A DNA stretch of 28,208 nt, from the NCBI GenBank assembly GCA_043748985.1, contig JAYVEG010000211.1, positions 1 to 28,208 on the forward strand, read 5' to 3'. The stretch's first letter is position 1, and each line of letters opens with the position of its first letter. Below the pieces are notes generated by a model that had not been told where the DNA came from, ran no database searches, and worked only from the letters and a program-made list of their open reading frames with translations. This stretch comes from JBBROS01 sp043748985. Lineage in GTDB: Bacteria; Pseudomonadota; Alphaproteobacteria; Acetobacterales; Acetobacteraceae. The position numbers and the translations under genes are program-made. Positions 14,352-22,034 of the stretch are shown here, piece after piece.

Positions 14352-15956
14352 ATGCACACCATCCTTGGCCGACGCCTCGGGATTTTCACCGCTGCCGCAC
14401 TTTCGGTGCTGGCGGGCGGGACGGCTTTGGCCCAGCCGGCCGAGCGGCCGATCAAGCTGGTTCTGAATGTGGGATTGCAGGTGCTGGACCCCATCGCCGG
14501 GCCATCGTTTGTAACGCGCAACTTTTCTTACATGGTGTTCGACACGTTGGTGTCGATGGACAGCAAGGGGCAGTACCGGCCGCAGATGCTGGAGAGCTGG
14601 ACGGTCAGCGACGACAAATTGACCTGGACGTTCAAGCTACGGCCGAAGCTGGTGTTCAGCGACGGGGCGGCGGTGACGGGCGAGGATTGCGTGGCGTCGC
14701 TGAAGCGGTGGGGTGACCGGGACAATATCGGCCGGCGGCTGATGGCGGCGACGAAGAGCCTGAAGGCGACCGGTCCCGACAGCTTCGTGCTGGAGCTGTC
14801 GCGGCCGTTCGGGGCGGTGATCGCGGCGTTGGGCAAGCCGTCGGTGCAGGTGCCGTTCATCATGCCGGCGCGGATCGCGTCGGCGACGCCTGCGACGGTG
14901 CCCGTGAAGGAGATCGTGGGATCCGGGCCGTTCCTGTTCATTCGCGATCTGTGGGTACCGGGCGAGCGCGCGGTGTTCCGCCGCAATCCCGCCTATGTGC
15001 CGCGCGACGAGCCCGCGGATGGGCTGGCCGGGGGCAAGGTGCCGCGGGTGGAGCAGGTGGAGTTCATCAACATGGCCGACCCCGGGCTGCGCGCCGCGGC
15101 GCTGCAGAACAACGAGGTCGACTACCTGGAATACGCTCCGATCGACTATCTGGACCGGTTGAAGGCGGACAAGAACTTCGTGCTGTCGAAGGCGGGCGGG
15201 ATCGCGCAGATCATGGGTGCGATCAGCGTGAACCATCGGCAGCCGCCGTTCGACAATGTGCTGATGCGGCGGGCGTTGCAGGCGGCGCTGGTGCGTACCG
15301 AGACGCTGGCGGCGCATGGGCTGCCGGAGACGATGGTGCAGCCGGACTGCGTATCCATGTTCATGTGCGGGACGGCGTTCTCGACCGCCGCCGGGGGCGA
15401 GATCATTGCCAAGCCGTCGATTGCGCAGGCGCAGGAATTGTTGAAGCAGGCCGGCTATAAGGGCGAGCCGATCGCGTGGTTGCAGCCGGCGGATTCCGCG
15501 CTGATCAATCCGTTGGGCCTGGTGGTGATGGACCTGCTGAAGCAGGCCGGGTTCAAGCTGGATGTGCAGACGTCGGACTGGTCGTCGATCGCGCAGCGCT
15601 GGAACCAGAACGAGCCGGTGGCGAAGGGCGGGTGGAACCTGGTGCCGGTCGTCTATACCGGCTTTGACATGTCGGACCCGCTGGGCAATCCGGGGATCGG
15701 GTTCAACTGCTCGGACAGCAAGACCTGGGGGTATTGCACGCCGGCGCTGACGCCGCTGATTGCGGCGTTCGAGGCGGAGTCTGACCCGGAGAAGCGGCTG
15801 GCGATCGCCGGGCAGATGCAGACCTTGGCATATGAGAACGTGGATTTCCCGATCACCGGGCAGTTCGCGGCGCCGGCGGTGTGGCGGGCCGGGTTGAAGG
15901 GCGTGGTGGATTTCGGGTTCCCGATCATGTGGAACATGGAGCGTGCGGGGAAATGA
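14352..15956 (+). CDS. ABC transporter substrate-binding protein, family 5
   Basis: A 534-residue periplasmic binding protein. It has a signal peptide (MHTILGRRLGIFTAAALSVLAGGTALAQ), then KLVLNVGLQVLDPIAGPSFVTRNFSYMVFDTL and LRPKLVFSDGAAVTGEDCVASLKRW, typical of the DppA/OppA class. GGAG precedes the ATG at a spacing of seven. Its stop overlaps the amidase remnant start as ATGA, so the two were operon partners. The permease and ATPase genes expected with it are absent from this region, probably lost with the deletion at about 16120, so the SBP may now be an orphan unless it uses another locus. It is only distantly similar to the family 5 SBP at 5858. Confidence 0.92.
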   Translation: MHTILGRRLGIFTAAALSVLAGGTALAQPAERPIKLVLNVGLQVLDPIAGPSFVTRNFSYMVFDTLVSMDSKGQYRPQMLESWTVSDDKLTWTFKLRPKLVFSDGAAVTGEDCVASLKRWGDRDNIGRRLMAATKSLKATGPDSFVLELSRPFGAVIAALGKPSVQVPFIMPARIASATPATVPVKEIVGSGPFLFIRDLWVPGERAVFRRNPAYVPRDEPADGLAGGKVPRVEQVEFINMADPGLRAAALQNNEVDYLEYAPIDYLDRLKADKNFVLSKAGGIAQIMGAISVNHRQPPFDNVLMRRALQAALVRTETLAAHGLPETMVQPDCVSMFMCGTAFSTAAGGEIIAKPSIAQAQELLKQAGYKGEPIAWLQPADSALINPLGLVVMDLLKQAGFKLDVQTSDWSSIAQRWNQNEPVAKGGWNLVPVVYTGFDMSDPLGNPGIGFNCSDSKTWGYCTPALTPLIAAFEAESDPEKRLAIAGQMQTLAYENVDFPITGQFAAPAVWRAGLKGVVDFGFPIMWNMERAGK

Positions 15957-16123
15957 CGGGACGCTACGATCCTGCGACGTTCCGGCCGCCTGCGTTCCAC
16001 GCCGCCGTTCCTGCCTTTCTGGCGCGGACGGACACGCCACGGGCATTCCTGGAGCGATGCCTGGAGGTGATCGCGGCGCGGGAGCCGGTGGTGCGGGCGT
16101 GGGTGACGATCGACGAGACGGGC
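15953..16123 (+). pseudogene. 5' remnant of an amidase gene
   Basis: The first 57 codons read MTGRYDPATFRPPAF, then FLARTDTPRAFLERCLEVIAA and REPVVRAWVTID. This is the N-terminal leader of amidase-signature enzymes, in which a helix with S/TPRA-L-ERCLE-I-A-EP-V-AWV precedes the catalytic core. The enzyme is normally about 450-470 residues; the Ser-Ser-Lys catalytic region is wholly missing. A few codons later the frame meets TGA, because the DNA has switched to the tail of another gene. The ATG overlaps the upstream SBP stop. Confidence 0.6.
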
Positions 16124-16236
16124 TCGATGGTGTGCTGCTGACCTGGGTGGATTTCATCGATGGGATCGGGTGGTTCACCGATGGGGTGCTGCCTTTGGTC
16201 GAACGTGCCGGGTTGCGTCTTGCTGAAAGTCACTGA
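16117..16236 (+). pseudogene. 3' remnant of an LLM-class flavin-dependent monooxygenase gene
   Basis: In a different frame from the amidase head, 39 codons encode DGLDGVLLTWVDFIDGIGWF and TDGVLPLVERAGLRLAESH, ending at a TGA at 16234-16236. This resembles the C-terminal segment of luciferase-like monooxygenases of the NtaA/RutA type (D--D---L-W-D-----F---VLPL-ERAGLR), which are about 350-450 residues long. Only the last tenth is left. A join at about 16117-16123 with the amidase head implies that everything between those two genes has been deleted. The IclR gene begins five bases after this stop. Confidence 0.5.
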
Positions 16237-16240
16237 TCGG

Positions 16241-17020
16241 ATGGTCGAAGACACCGGGCTGCGTGAGACGCGGGACGACCGGCTGTATGTGCAGTCGGTC
16301 GAGAAGGCGTTCCGGGTGCTGGAGGCGTTTGCGAGTGCGACCGGGCCGATGAGCCTGTCGCAGCTGGCGGTGGCGTCGGGGTTGGACAAGAGCGGGGCGC
16401 AGCGGATGGGGCATACGCTGGCCCGGCTGGGGTATCTGGAGCAGGTGCCGGGCGGGCTTCGGCCGGGCCATCGGATCCTGGAGCGGTCGTTCGATTACCT
16501 TCGCACGGACCCGCTGGTTCGCCGCGCGTTGCCGATCCTGGCGGAGCTGAAGCGCGAGACTCAGGAACGGGTCGATCTGAGCCGTTTCGATGACGTAAAC
16601 ATGCTTTACCTCGTTCGGTTGCAAAGCAAGCGGGAGACTTTCTACGCCTACCTGAATGGACGCCGGGTGCCGACGTTCTGTACGTCGGGGGGGCGGGCGG
16701 TGCTGTCGCGGCTGCCGCGGGCGCAGATGCTGGATGTGCTGCAGCGTTCGGACCGGACGAAGGTCACTCCGAAGACGACGACGGCGATGGAGCGGGTCGT
16801 GCGGCTGGTGCAGCAGGCGCAGGCGGACGGGTATGCGGTGGCGCTGGAGGAGGTGCTGCTGGGCGAGATCGCAATCGCGGCCGCGGTGACGGATGAGATC
16901 GGGCGGCCGGTGGCGGCGATCCATGTGGCCGGGTCGCTGGGCGACTGGACGGCCGAGGATTTCACGCGGCGGTTTGCGCCATTGGTTGTCGATGCCGCGC
17001 ATGCGGCGAGCCTAGCTTAG
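16241..17020 (+). CDS. IclR family transcriptional regulator
   Basis: A DNA-binding regulator of 259 residues. The N-terminal winged helix (about residues 10-75) includes YVQSVEKAFRVLEAF and SLSQLAVASGLDKSGAQRMGHTLARLGYLE. The C-terminal IclR effector domain (about 80-255) contains RFDDVNMLYLVRLQSKRE, FCTSGGRAVLSRLP and EEVLLGEIAIAAAVTDEIGRPVAAIHVAG. Length and domain order are normal. An ATG further upstream at 16160 would overlap the monooxygenase remnant and is not needed; the ATG at 16241 sits just before the start of family similarity. IclR regulators often control adjacent catabolic operons. The hydantoinase remnant and FAD oxidoreductase follow directly, so it may once have regulated them or the deleted genes. 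Confidence 0.9.
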   Translation: MVEDTGLRETRDDRLYVQSVEKAFRVLEAFASATGPMSLSQLAVASGLDKSGAQRMGHTLARLGYLEQVPGGLRPGHRILERSFDYLRTDPLVRRALPILAELKRETQERVDLSRFDDVNMLYLVRLQSKRETFYAYLNGRRVPTFCTSGGRAVLSRLPRAQMLDVLQRSDRTKVTPKTTTAMERVVRLVQQAQADGYAVALEEVLLGEIAIAAAVTDEIGRPVAAIHVAGSLGDWTAEDFTRRFAPLVVDAAHAASLA

Positions 17021-17030
17021 GGGAGGCGTC

Positions 17031-17342
17031 ATGCGCGTTGGGATCGAAGGGGGCGGGACGTTCACCGATCTGGTGGCCCAGGAGGGCGGTCGGATCGCGG
17101 TGGTGAAGGTGCCGAGCCCGCCGGCCAGTCCTGACGTGGGCGCCTTTGCGGCGTTGGGGGCTGGCGGCATCGACGCAAGCGAGGTCAGCGATCTGGTGCA
17201 CGGGTCCACCGTGGCGACGAATGCCATCCTGGAGCGCAAGGGCGCGCGCGTTGCGTTCGTCACCACGCGGGGGTTCCGCGACATCCTGTTCCTGCAGCGG
17301 CATGATCGGCACAACATCCATGACCTGCGGTATCGGAAGCCG
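17031..17342 (+). pseudogene. 5' remnant of hydantoinase/oxoprolinase subunit A gene (HyuA)
   Basis: The first 104 codons carry MRVGIEGGGTFTDLV (the ATP-binding entry, normally GIDVGGTFTD, so V to G here) and then VHGSTVATNAILERKGARVAFVTTRGFRDIL and HNIHDLRYRKP. These are the diagnostic N-terminal blocks of HyuA/5-oxoprolinase subunits of about 680-700 residues. The similarity ends at about 17342. The frame carries on for another 82 codons, but through HyuB-derived sequence. It begins ten bases after the IclR stop. The ATPase core and the rest of subunit A are missing, so no ATP-dependent hydantoinase activity is possible. Confidence 0.75.
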
Positions 17343-17343
17343 G

Positions 17344-17588
17344 GTGAAGCTGTCGCGATACAGCGACCGATTTCGTCGGGCGCCCGAGGGGTTGTTCGGC
17401 GGCGGGCCCGGCATTGCCGGATCTTCCGTGCGGGGGGCACGATCGAGATGCGTTCGAAGGGCAAGGTGGCGCTGCTGTGCGACGACGTCGTCGAACTCGC
17501 GATGGGGGGTGGCGCGGGCTACGGCGACCCGGCGCTGCGTCCGGCGGACCGCGTCGCAGCGGACCGGCTTGACGGCTATCTGACATGA
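17344..17588 (+). pseudogene. 3' remnant of hydantoinase subunit B gene (HyuB), frameshifted
   Basis: Just after the HyuA head, another frame encodes VKLSRYSDRFRRAPEGLFGG and GPGIAGSSVR. This then continues, after a shift of frame at a run of six G (17432-17437), as GTIEMRSKGKVALLCDDVVE and MGGGAGYGDPALRPADR, ending DGYLT and TGA. With seven G the two halves would read through as GSSVRGGTIEMRSKGK. Together these are the C-terminal blocks of HyuB (P-GLFGG-PG, GD-V----GGGGYGDP), which is normally 550-600 residues. The product is therefore a chimeric, doubly damaged relic. The stop overlaps the oxidoreductase start as ATGA. Confidence 0.7.
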
Positions 17589-18874
17589 TCCGCGCCGCGG
17601 AGCCGCTGCCGCCGAGCCTTTATGCCGCGACAGCCAGGCCGGGGCCGGCGACGCCGCCGCTGGACGGGGATAGAAGGGTTTCCGTTGCGGTGATCGGGGC
17701 CGGGTTCACGGGTCTGTCGACCGCGCTGCATCTGGCCGAGGCGGGCACGGAGGTTGCCGTGCTGGATGCCAACGAGCCCGGCTGGGGTGCGTCGGGGCGC
17801 AACGGGGGCCAGGTCAATCCAGGGTTGAAGCCGGACCCGAGCGAGGTGGAGTCGGATTTCGGGCCTGATTGGGGTGGGCGGATGGTCCGGTTCGGCTGGT
17901 CTGCGCCGGATGCGCTGTTCGAGCTGATCCGGAGCCGGCAGATCCAGTGTGACGCGCGCAATGGCGGAACCATCCGGGCGGCTACGAGCAGGGGCCATGC
18001 CGAGGGCGTCCGGCGAACGGCGGAGGATTGCATGCGGCGGGGCATGCCCGTCAGCCTGCTGGACCGCGAGGCGGCCCGGGCGGCGACGGGATGCGACCGC
18101 TACGAGACGGCCATGCTGGACCGCAGCGGCGGCGACGTGCAGCCGCTGGACCTGGTGCGCGGGCTGGCTGGTGCCGTCATCAAGGCGGGCGGACGTGTGC
18201 ATGGCGGGACGCGGGCGGTGTCGTTGCGGCGGGAAGGTTCGGTGTGGTGCGTGGGAACGCCCGTGGGGATCGTGCGGGCGGACAGCGTGGTGCTGGGCGG
18301 CAACGGCTATACCGACGGGCTGTGGCCGGGGCTGCGGCGCAGCGTGGTGCCGGTGTTCAGCTCGATCGCGGCGACCGTCCCGCTGACAGACGCGCTGGCG
18401 GACGCGATCATGCCTTCGGGATCGGTGCTGTATGAGAGCGGCCATATCACCGTCTACCTGCGGCGCGACCGGAACAACCGTCTGCTGATCGGCGGGCGTG
18501 GGCCGCAGCGACCGATCGGCGATCCGTCTCCGGTCGCGTATCTCATCCGCTATGCCGAGCGGCTTTGGCCCGGGTTGCGTGGCGTCGCGTGGAGCCATGG
18601 GTGGAACGGGCAGCTGGCGATGACCGTCGACCATTACCCGCATGTGCACGAGCCCGCGCCGGGTCTGTTTGCCAGCCTGGGTTATAACGGGCGTGGGGTG
18701 GCGCTGGCGACTGCGATGGGGGGGGAGATCGCGCGCCGGGTCACCCGTGCGCCGGAGCATATGCTGTCGATACCCTTGAGCCCTATTCGGCCGATCCGGT
18801 TGCATGGGCTCTGGCGGTTGGGGGTGGCGGCGAAGGTGTTGGAGGGGCGGATCCGCGACCGACTGGGGTTGTAG
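17585..18874 (+). CDS. FAD-dependent oxidoreductase, DadA/GlyOx family
   Basis: A 429-residue D-amino acid dehydrogenase/glycine oxidase-type flavoprotein. The FAD-binding Rossmann motif VIGAGFTGLSTALHLAEAG starts at about residue 37. VLDANEPGWGASGRNGGQVNPGL is the family's typical post-motif region, where SGRNGG contacts the flavin. Later conserved blocks are LLIGGRGP and AWSHGWNGQLAMTVDHYPHVHEP, with GLFASLGYNGRGVALATAMG near the C-terminus. It is expected to oxidise an amine, for example a D-amino acid, sarcosine-like compound or gamma-glutamyl polyamine. The start overlaps the HyuB remnant stop. It appears to be the only intact catalytic member of the former hydantoin/D-amino acid cluster, since hydantoinases often feed D-amino acids to such enzymes. 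Confidence 0.9.
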   Translation: MIRAAEPLPPSLYAATARPGPATPPLDGDRRVSVAVIGAGFTGLSTALHLAEAGTEVAVLDANEPGWGASGRNGGQVNPGLKPDPSEVESDFGPDWGGRMVRFGWSAPDALFELIRSRQIQCDARNGGTIRAATSRGHAEGVRRTAEDCMRRGMPVSLLDREAARAATGCDRYETAMLDRSGGDVQPLDLVRGLAGAVIKAGGRVHGGTRAVSLRREGSVWCVGTPVGIVRADSVVLGGNGYTDGLWPGLRRSVVPVFSSIAATVPLTDALADAIMPSGSVLYESGHITVYLRRDRNNRLLIGGRGPQRPIGDPSPVAYLIRYAERLWPGLRGVAWSHGWNGQLAMTVDHYPHVHEPAPGLFASLGYNGRGVALATAMGGEIARRVTRAPEHMLSIPLSPIRPIRLHGLWRLGVAAKVLEGRIRDRLGL

Positions 18875-18967
18875 GCGGGGCCGCCACTTCGGCCGATTGG
18901 ATGAAAGCGGGCTGATCGAGCGGTCCTGCGCAGCATGGCGCCCCTTGCCCTAAGCTGGAAACCATTG

Positions 18968-18985
18968 TTGTATCCTAGGATACAA
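18968..18985. promoter_or_regulatory. 18-bp perfect palindrome, probable GntR-family operator
   Basis: TTGTATCCTAGGATACAA is identical to its own reverse complement. It lies 58 bases ahead of the first gene of the transporter-uxuAB operon, in the short gap after the FAD oxidoreductase. The half-site TTGTATC with TA-rich symmetry resembles operators of GntR/FCD regulators, and the operon encodes a GntR/FCD protein (21305-22030). That this regulator binds here is inference. Confidence 0.65.
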
Positions 18986-19043
18986 GAAAGGGTAGGAGGC
19001 CAATGGGTCGCCTGGCCGCAAAAAACAACGGAGGGACACGACC

Positions 19044-19892
19044 ATGGCGCAGACTCGGCGAGCGACCGCTTTGGGCATGCTGGGTGGACTGGCGATGGCG
19101 GCGGGCCTCGTGGTGGGCTTCGTGGTGGGCCTGGGCTCCCCCGACGCGTCGGCGCAGCAGGCGCCGGGAATCCTGCAGCAGGTGCTGAGCCGCGGCACGC
19201 TGCGGATCGCTGTCCTGCCGAGCCTGCCGCCGTATAGCCGGGTGCTGCCGACCGGGGAGCCGGAGGGGTACGATATCGACATCGCCCGGAAGCTGGCGGA
19301 CGCGCTGAAGGTGAAGGTCGAGTTCGTTGTGACCGACATCCCAGGGCGGGTGACTTCGCTGCAGACGCGCAAGGTGGACGTGACGGTCGCGGACTTCACC
19401 CGCAACGTGGAGCGTTCGACCACGATCGCCTTCACCAACCCGTATCTGGTGACCACGATGCGGCTGCTGGTGCCCGAGGCGCATAAGGGCCAGGCGATCA
19501 CGGAGCTTGGCGACGGCGCGGGCGTGCGGATTGCCATTTCGCGCGGCGGCACGGCGGAGCGGGCGGTGCCGGCGGCCCTTCCGAAGGCGACGCTGGTGCG
19601 GTTCAACACGCAGGCGGACGAGATGAGCGCACTGCTGGGCGGCCAGGCGGACGCGATGGCGGAGGACGATTTCTACAATACGCAGGCGATCAAGGACCGG
19701 CCCGGCAAGCTGCGGCAGCTGGACGGCATCCTGACGCGGGCCGAGATCGCCATCGGCGTGCCGGCCGGCGACGCGGAGTGGCTGCGGGTGGTCAACCTGT
19801 TCGTCGATCAGCTGAATGGCAGCGGCGACAATGCGCGCCTGTTCAAGCAGTGGTTCGGCTTCGACCAGCCGGCGATCCAGGCCCGCTTCTGA
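19044..19892 (+). CDS. ABC transporter substrate-binding protein, family 3 (polar amino acid type)
   Basis: A 282-residue periplasmic binding protein. A long N-terminal hydrophobic region (ALGMLGGLAMAAGLVVGFVVG) ends SASAQ-like at DASAQQ and works as signal peptide or anchor. Family 3 blocks follow: RGTLRIAVLPSLPPYS, PEGYDIDIARKLADALKVKVEFV, then SLQTRKVDVTVADFTRNVERSTTIAFTNPY, which shows the usual ligand-binding pattern although the typical Arg-Asp pair is less obvious. GGAGG precedes the ATG at 19044. An ATG at 19003 in another frame also has AGGAGG, but its product is a shadow. It is the first gene of the operon with two matching permeases. The ligand could be an amino acid, an opine or, given uxuAB downstream, an acidic sugar. 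Confidence 0.9.
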   Translation: MAQTRRATALGMLGGLAMAAGLVVGFVVGLGSPDASAQQAPGILQQVLSRGTLRIAVLPSLPPYSRVLPTGEPEGYDIDIARKLADALKVKVEFVVTDIPGRVTSLQTRKVDVTVADFTRNVERSTTIAFTNPYLVTTMRLLVPEAHKGQAITELGDGAGVRIAISRGGTAERAVPAALPKATLVRFNTQADEMSALLGGQADAMAEDDFYNTQAIKDRPGKLRQLDGILTRAEIAIGVPAGDAEWLRVVNLFVDQLNGSGDNARLFKQWFGFDQPAIQARF

Positions 19893-19948
19893 CCCTGGTT
19901 CCGGGGCGCCTGATGCGCCCCGGGACTTCGGGCCGGGGATGATGCCGC

Positions 19949-20623
19949 ATGGGATATACCTTCACCCTTCGCACGATCGAGCCCTATCTTGGGGAGCTTT
20001 GGCAGGCGGCCGGGCTGACCTTGCTGCTGTCGGCGCTTGCGATCCTGCTGAGCCTGGCGGGCGGGGCGGTTCTGGCGGTTGCGCGGCGCAGCGTGTCTCG
20101 GCCGGTGCGGATCCTGGCGGCGAGCTATGTGGAGGTAATGCGCAACACGCCGCTGCTGGTGATCCTTTACATCGTTTATTTTGCCGGGCCTGGGATCGGG
20201 TTGCGGTTGTCGTCGTTCCAGGCGGCGCTGATCGGGCTGTCGCTGAACAGCGCGGGCTACATGGCCGAGATCTTGCGGGCGGGGCTGGCGGCGATGCCGG
20301 CCGGGCAGTTCGAGGCGGCGCGGAGCCTGGGGCTGTCGCGGTTGCGGACGTTCCGCCACGTGGTGTTCCCGCAGGTGCTGCGGACGATCTATGCACCCCT
20401 GGGCAACCAGTTCATTTCGGTGATCCTGGCGTCCTCGCTGGCCTCGGCCATCGCGGTGGATGAGGTGGCATCGTGGATGGAGACGGTGGGCTCGTCGTCA
20501 TTCCGGTTCTTCGAGACGTTCCTTATCGCCGCGCTGGTCTACCTAGTGCTGTGCCAGGCGGTGAACCTGGTTCGGCTCGGGGTCGGGCGGGTTCTGTTCC
20601 GGGCTCATGCGGTGGCGCGATGA
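19949..20623 (+). CDS. ABC transporter permease, polar amino acid type (first subunit)
   Basis: A 224-residue inner-membrane subunit of the HisQ/GlnP class. It has helices at about 20-45 (LTLLLSALAILLSLAGGAVLAVA) and further on. RPVRILAASYVEVMRNTPLLVILYIVYFAGPG includes the family mark E--R-TPLL. The coupling loop is FEAARSLGLSRLRTFRHVVFPQVLRTIYAPLGNQFISVIL. It lies 56 bases after the SBP gene, a gap with no visible gene or terminator, and is followed ten bases later by the second permease. Length and motifs are normal. Confidence 0.93.
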   Translation: MGYTFTLRTIEPYLGELWQAAGLTLLLSALAILLSLAGGAVLAVARRSVSRPVRILAASYVEVMRNTPLLVILYIVYFAGPGIGLRLSSFQAALIGLSLNSAGYMAEILRAGLAAMPAGQFEAARSLGLSRLRTFRHVVFPQVLRTIYAPLGNQFISVILASSLASAIAVDEVASWMETVGSSSFRFFETFLIAALVYLVLCQAVNLVRLGVGRVLFRAHAVAR

Positions 20624-20633
20624 GCCCGGCCCG

Positions 20634-21308
20634 ATGAACATCGACTGGATCAGCTATGCGCCACTGCTGCTGCGCTCGGCGGGAACGACGCTGTGGCTGA
20701 GTTGGCTCGGGATGCTGCTGGGTGTCGCGCTGGGCCTGGGGCTGGCGTTAATGCGGACCTCGCCGTGGCGGGCGCTGCGGCTTGTGGCGTTGCTGTATAC
20801 CGAGTTCTTCCGGTCCATCCCGATCCTGATCGTGATGTTCTTCTGCTACTTCGGCATGCCGGTGTTCCTGGGCTTCGACCTGTCGCCGTTCGCGGCTGCG
20901 ACGACGGCGCTGGCGTTGCATGCCAGCGCGTCGATGGCCGAGGTGATCCGGGCCGGGATCCAGAGCGTGGGGCAGGGGCAGTGGGAGGCGGCGCGGGCGT
21001 TCGGGCTGCGGTATTGGCCGATCATGCGGCTGGTCGTGCTGCCGCAGGCCGTTCCGGTCGTGGTGCCGCCGACGGTCGGCGTGTTCATCACGGTGCTGAA
21101 GGAATCCACTCTCGCTTCGATCATCGGCTATATCGAGCTGACGAAGACGGGGCTGCTGATCCGCGAGTCCACCGATGGCGGGTTCGTGCCGCTGCTGGCG
21201 CTGGCGGTGCTGTATTTTCTCATCAACTTTGCCATCTCGCTGGGCGGCGGGGTGCTGGAGCGGCGTTTTCATGCCGGGCAGCGGGCGCCGGCGGGGGCGA
21301 TGGCATGA
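20634..21308 (+). CDS. ABC transporter permease, polar amino acid type (second subunit)
   Basis: The second permease, 224 residues, of the same class. It contains LVALLYTEFFRSIPILIVMFFCYFGMP, where E-FRSIPILI replaces the more common E--R-TPLL, and the coupling loop WEAARAFGLRYWPIMRLVVLPQAVPVVVPPTVGVFITVLKESTL. I place the start at the ATG at 20634 (MNIDWIS) rather than the upstream 20607, because the first would overlap its neighbour's coding end without adding family sequence. Its stop overlaps the regulator start as ATGA. No ATPase gene follows, which is unusual for this importer class, whose operons nearly always include a GlnQ/HisP-like ATPase. Confidence 0.92.
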   Translation: MNIDWISYAPLLLRSAGTTLWLSWLGMLLGVALGLGLALMRTSPWRALRLVALLYTEFFRSIPILIVMFFCYFGMPVFLGFDLSPFAAATTALALHASASMAEVIRAGIQSVGQGQWEAARAFGLRYWPIMRLVVLPQAVPVVVPPTVGVFITVLKESTLASIIGYIELTKTGLLIRESTDGGFVPLLALAVLYFLINFAISLGGGVLERRFHAGQRAPAGAMA

Positions 21309-22030
21309 GGCTTGGTGCACCGGGTGCCGCTGTGGGGCGGGTTTCGGCGCAGCAGGTGTATGACGCGCTGCATGCCGAGATCGTGCAATGCGTGCTGCGT
21401 CCCGGCGATTCGCTGACGGAAAGCCGGGTTGCGGAGCGGTTCGGGCTGAGCCGGACGCCGGTGCGGGAGGTGTTCTGGCGGCTGGGCGAGGACGGATTCC
21501 TGCGCGTGGTGCCGCAGGTCGGGACCTACGTTGCGCCGATCAACGTGCCCGCGGTCTACGACAGCCAATTCATTCGGGAGACGCTGGAGTGCCGTACCGT
21601 CGCCGACGCCGCCCGGGCGCCGTCGAGCGCCGATGGGTTGGCGCTGGAGCGGATGCTGGTCGAGCAACGGGTGGCGTTGGGCGGGCGGGATTTTGCGGCG
21701 TTCTTTGCCCTGGACGAGGCGATGCACCGTGCGTTGATGCAGATGGCGGGGCGTCCGTGCGCCTGGCAGGTGATCGCCGGGGCGAAGGCGCAGCTGGACC
21801 GGGTGCGATTCCTGTCGCTGGAGGATGCCGACTGGCCGGGGATGATCATGGATCAGCACGAGACCATCGTGGCGCGTGTGCTGGCGCGCGATCGGGCTGG
21901 TGCGGCGCGGATGATGCGCCGCCATCTTCGCACGGCGTTCACCGCCATCGGAAGGATCGCGCGGCAGCAGCCGGCGTATTTCGAGGGGCTGGGCACGCAC
22001 GTCGATGAAGCGCAGCAGGAACAGGGGTAA
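21305..22030 (+). CDS. GntR family transcriptional regulator, FCD subfamily
   Basis: A 241-residue regulator. The winged helix at about residues 14-78 reads SAQQVYDALHAEIVQCVLRPG, then LTESRVAERFGLSRTPVREVFWRLGEDGFLRVVPQVGTYVAPI, the standard GntR domain. The C-terminal all-helical FCD effector domain includes FFALDEAMHRALMQMAG, IMDQHETIVARVLARD and MMRRHLRTAF, with the aspartate and histidines that usually hold a metal and ligand. FCD regulators of this type (UxuR, ExuR, LldR) sense carboxylates such as hexuronates. It is inside the operon it presumably controls, between permease and uxuA, so it would be autoregulated through the palindrome at 18968-18985 (inference). Confidence 0.93.
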   Translation: MRLGAPGAAVGRVSAQQVYDALHAEIVQCVLRPGDSLTESRVAERFGLSRTPVREVFWRLGEDGFLRVVPQVGTYVAPINVPAVYDSQFIRETLECRTVADAARAPSSADGLALERMLVEQRVALGGRDFAAFFALDEAMHRALMQMAGRPCAWQVIAGAKAQLDRVRFLSLEDADWPGMIMDQHETIVARVLARDRAGAARMMRRHLRTAFTAIGRIARQQPAYFEGLGTHVDEAQQEQG

Positions 22031-22034
22031 CGAC

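Noticed and set aside
14637..16178. 513-codon minus-strand open frame
   Set aside because: Antisense to the family 5 SBP; shadow composition.
19003..19188. Leader-like ORF of 61 codons with AGGAGG before its ATG
   Set aside because: Overlaps the family 3 SBP in another frame with a Trp/Arg-rich product; the SBP has its own GGAGG and ATG at 19044.
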